A stretch of 64,000 bases of DNA, from assembly GCA_022885665.1 (NCBI GenBank), contig JAGQDJ010000016.1, positions 310,001 through 374,000 on the forward strand, in the 5' to 3' direction. A program made the position numbers and the translations under genes. Position 1 is the stretch's first letter. Every line of letters begins with the position of its first letter. Below the pieces are notes generated by a model that did not search any database, was not told the origin of the DNA, and was given only the letters and a program-made list of their open reading frames with translations. Origin of the DNA: Triops longicaudatus. Lineage: Eukaryota; Arthropoda; Branchiopoda; Notostraca; Triopsidae. Positions 63,742 to 64,000 of the stretch are shown in pieces.

Positions 63742-64000
63742 TTAGAATTTTTGTTTCTTCTTTTAAGTGAAGGAAATGAGCACTTATACGTAGAGTATGG
63801 TAGTGTTTAGCGTATTCTAGTATTTAAACGACTGGCTTCATTTGGTAAACATTCGTTATGAGCCACGTTAAGTGGAGATTGGCAAGGGGGGGGGGGGGGC
63901 TAGTGTAATTTTTTGTCCGAACTCGTAAAGTCGATAAGTGTTGCATAAAACGGTTTAACGATATTCCCACGTGACCGTTATAAATGTTTCCAACAGCGTT
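63742..64000. repeat. End of window with a G14 run
   Basis: A run of 14 G lies at 63886-63899. Nothing else is supported. Confidence 0.5.

Noticed and set aside
63886..63899. Poly-G runs (63886-63899, 39378-39388, 15183-15193) as G-quadruplex regulators
   Set aside because: Plain homopolymers; their lengths may also be assembly or sequencing artefacts.
1..64000. tRNA genes, rRNA genes, CRISPR arrays, operons and prophage
   Set aside because: No A/B-box pair with cloverleaf, no rRNA core sequence, no regularly spaced direct repeats with spacers and no multi-gene ORF cluster were seen.

Overview
The window looks like nuclear DNA of a multicellular eukaryote, most likely an invertebrate animal; I cannot name the taxon. 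Base composition is roughly 38-40% G+C by eye, CpG is not obviously depleted, and no frame stays open beyond about 250 codons. The transposon remnants are Tigger/pogo-like, hAT-like, a probable Penelope-like fragment and a possible LINE fragment. Promoter-like motifs (TATA, CRE, CCAAT, E2F, octamer, YY1-type) and consensus splice donors (GTAAGT, GTGAGT) occur. There is no operon structure, no recognisable tRNA or rRNA gene, no CRISPR array and no long intact transposase or reverse transcriptase.

Layout. 1-9.5 kb is mostly AT-rich gene-poor DNA with two promoter-like sites (about 1.95-2.0 kb and 6.69-6.91 kb) and one isolated minus-strand 88-codon ORF. 9.5-12.8 kb is a transposon-rich block: a complete-looking 530-bp Tigger-type MITE, decayed relatives, a 54-bp hairpin, an AGTTGATTTA minisatellite, and a 208-bp hAT MITE with an 8-bp target duplication. 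13.0-14.6 kb is GC-richer, with a cluster of perfect hairpins at 13.55-13.70 kb that could be a structured RNA. 18.3-20.4 kb has a CRE/CCAAT site, a TATA box and short plus-strand ORFs. 21-33 kb is mainly non-coding, with striking inverted repeats at 21.2 and 25.4 kb, a coding-like open stretch at 26.7-27.3 kb and a CRE-TATA-Inr promoter at 29.4 kb. 33.9-35.6 kb has several short plus-strand ORFs in good start context. 38.1-39.0 kb is a GC-rich island. 41.5-55.1 kb alternates AT-rich DNA with isolated short ORFs or possible exons. 56.6-56.9 kb carries the probable Penelope-like fragment.

The best-supported gene is at the right: a YY1-type promoter motif at 59.80 kb, a 5' leader, a 40-codon first coding exon from 59929, and a consensus donor at 60051. 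It would be transcribed rightwards, probably with its next exon beyond the window or unrecognised in the last 4 kb. I do not recognise the protein.

Most short ORFs listed here are only candidates. Homology search, RNA evidence or a related genome would be needed to separate real exons and small proteins from chance open frames, which are common in the GC-richer islands. Confidences are deliberately low.
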